Position numbers and translations under genes: made by a program
Shown: piece by piece, positions 63,901 to 64,000 of the stretch
How positions within the stretch are numbered: the first letter of the stretch is position 1
Layout: each line of letters begins with the position of its first letter
Assembly: GCA_964496495.1 (NCBI GenBank)
Contig: CAZBZU010000014.1
Location: 1-64,000 of the forward strand
Source of the DNA: JASBRS01 sp964496495
Lineage (GTDB): Bacteria; Deinococcota; Deinococci; Deinococcales; Trueperaceae
Reading direction: 5' to 3'
Length of the DNA: 64,000 bases
The notes under the pieces: model-generated
Database searches by the model: none
What the model saw: only the letters and a program-made list of their open reading frames with translations
What the model was told of the DNA's origin: nothing

Positions 63901-64000
63901 CGCTCGAGCACCGCCAGCGCCTCGGGCGTGCGGTCCTCGGCGGCGTAGCGCTCCGCCAGGGCCGCGAGCACCATCAGCAGGGTGGCCTGCAGCCGTTCGC
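60963..64000 (-). CDS. BTAD/AAA-ATPase/TPR transcriptional regulator, partial
   Basis: The frame is open to the window end, so the N-terminus (expected DNA-binding domain and first part of BTAD) is missing. Seen within about 1,012 residues: a BTAD end (AVLERLLREDPLREDAVRLTMRLRFAGGDRAGALAAFERFARLLERELGVEP), an AAA/STAND ATPase (FVGRDDELARL, Walker A GPEGIGKTRL, Walker B LLLVLEDVH), then a long helical TPR region in the C-terminal half. This is the SARP/LuxR-like large activator layout, which senses a signal through the TPRs and ATP binding. The target genes are unknown. The small protein at 60542 is on the same strand downstream. Confidence 0.9.
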   Translation of the reverse strand, partial: ERLQATLLMVLAALAERYAAEDRTPEALAVLERLLREDPLREDAVRLTMRLRFAGGDRAGALAAFERFARLLERELGVEPMRQTRELFDSLVREVAPGPAAGPRAGAPPRLPFVGRDDELARLTAWWQEARAGRGGLVLISGPEGIGKTRLLAQLARRVETDEGRALSGHTSEPEAAPFEALSEALRPVAPLLAASRAVSPAWRAVLATALPELAPGDPEPPPLPPDRERARLFYAVARALLELAGTRPLLLVLEDVHTAGEASLALLEHLGRRGRGGPLLVVASYREAGLAATHPLRALRRRLEEEGALRHLALAGLDADAVGEALARVLPEQAADPAAAAALASATAGNPLLISELLHDPGGSSGAAVPGTADGEDWTAHVPARVRDRVTARLERLAPDARTFAGAAAVIGERFRMETVRDVLAWDEGAALEALDALLDARLVRERRTGSFTFEHRLVRESIYRAVDDATRGRLHRRVARVLERGPAIAGAAASLARHHDLGHDPERAAHHGLIAAGEALTAGARQEALDLASWGLARASDPHTRLALLQLAEDAARRSGDRPAQRRFLDAMDALAEALADDDAAFEAATRRAALLHAVGDRDAEQRLLQRLSARAAAGADAGRLARAALLQAEHRLALGRADEAETLVAEARDAAGEARLPGLQAAAACLGVHVALAAGRVDRVPERLELALRSSREAPELLADALQAAINAAVGREAYEEALALTARLLELGADSGDRSLEADAHRHRAVCAARVGSFSEARAHYRLAERLYGELEQPQGLAAVLLNRSVLELRLGNPAVAEPLAEAERIFARLGDRRGETLCVLNGAAASLYGGNFAEAERAARRALALAEEDGNELLAAAALSNLGDAERHLGHAAAATRHLEASLAIDRRLGRDASIANALCELALTYLAEGRTADAAAAADELTDLLARRDDELMHPQQVAWVVARVRHVQGREDDAARLAGEAAERLRAVAAAIDDEAARASFLELEFNREIAAAALGAPWP

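Overview
This window is a very GC-rich bacterial chromosome segment, densely packed with genes on both strands and with short intergenic spaces. It looks like a metagenome or draft scaffold, because five 100-N gaps are present. Lineage is inferred, not proven. Outer-membrane proteins (a DUF1302-type barrel, a second small barrel and a LolA-like carrier) point to a diderm. At least eight genes carry a TANNNT hexamer only 5-8 nt before the start codon with little or no Shine-Dalgarno (SD) sequence, the leaderless arrangement known to be common in Deinococcus. Together with the gene content, this suggests Deinococcota, possibly a Truepera-like lineage.

Layout. 1-2.8 kb: a four-subunit 2-oxoacid:ferredoxin oxidoreductase operon (minus). 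2.9-5.5 kb: a DUF432-like protein, an MscS channel and a dienelactone-hydrolase-like enzyme. 5.6-7.5 kb: a deoxyhypusine-synthase-like enzyme and an MBL-fold hydrolase. 7.5-12.6 kb: an export module (HTH regulator, MMPL/RND transporter, LolA-like carrier, DUF1302 barrel). 12.8-16.8 kb: a thiolase, a SIS-domain protein, an AlkD-like DNA glycosylase and an unknown protein. 17.1-24.7 kb: a DNA-repair block with an AddB-like nuclease, an AddA-like helicase and an Ada methyltransferase. 24.7-29.5 kb: SRPBCC protein, GNAT protein, O-GlcNAcase-type GH84 hydrolase, a small outer-membrane protein and a MerR/TipA regulator. 29.5-32 kb: an exported protein, a Ca2+/H+ antiporter and an SPW membrane protein. 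32-40.7 kb: a polyol uptake and oxidation locus (LacI regulator, binding protein, two permeases, SDR, zinc dehydrogenase, aldehyde dehydrogenase) and an SH3 lipoprotein. 40.8-46 kb: VOC and MarR genes, beta-mannosidase and IclR genes, and a fasciclin protein. 46.3-50.8 kb: an SbcD/YhaO-like nuclease with an SbcC/YhaN-like ATPase. 51-56.9 kb: a DUF7662-like protein, a P2-type ATPase, an aldo/keto reductase and a surface lipoprotein. 57.2-60.3 kb: the selenium genes selU and selD flanking a CPBP protease. 60.5-64 kb: a small protein and a large BTAD/AAA/TPR regulator running off the window end.

Several regulatory circuits can be read directly. Two identical 14-bp palindromes mark the LacI start and the leader of the polyol operon. 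A MerR-type promoter with a 19-bp spacer and internal dyad lies before the TipA-like gene. Two TATCAG-N4-CTGATA boxes lie between marR and the VOC gene. The export module has TTTGGTTT tracts before its regulator and before its transporter.

The most unusual points are a two-gene (split) counterpart of the eukaryotic O-GlcNAcase (catalytic domain plus acetyltransferase-like domain), an AddAB-like pair reduced to one motor and one nuclease, and widespread 9-15 bp tandem repeats, several of them inside coding sequence and all five coinciding with assembly gaps. No tRNA, rRNA, CRISPR array or insertion sequence was recognised.
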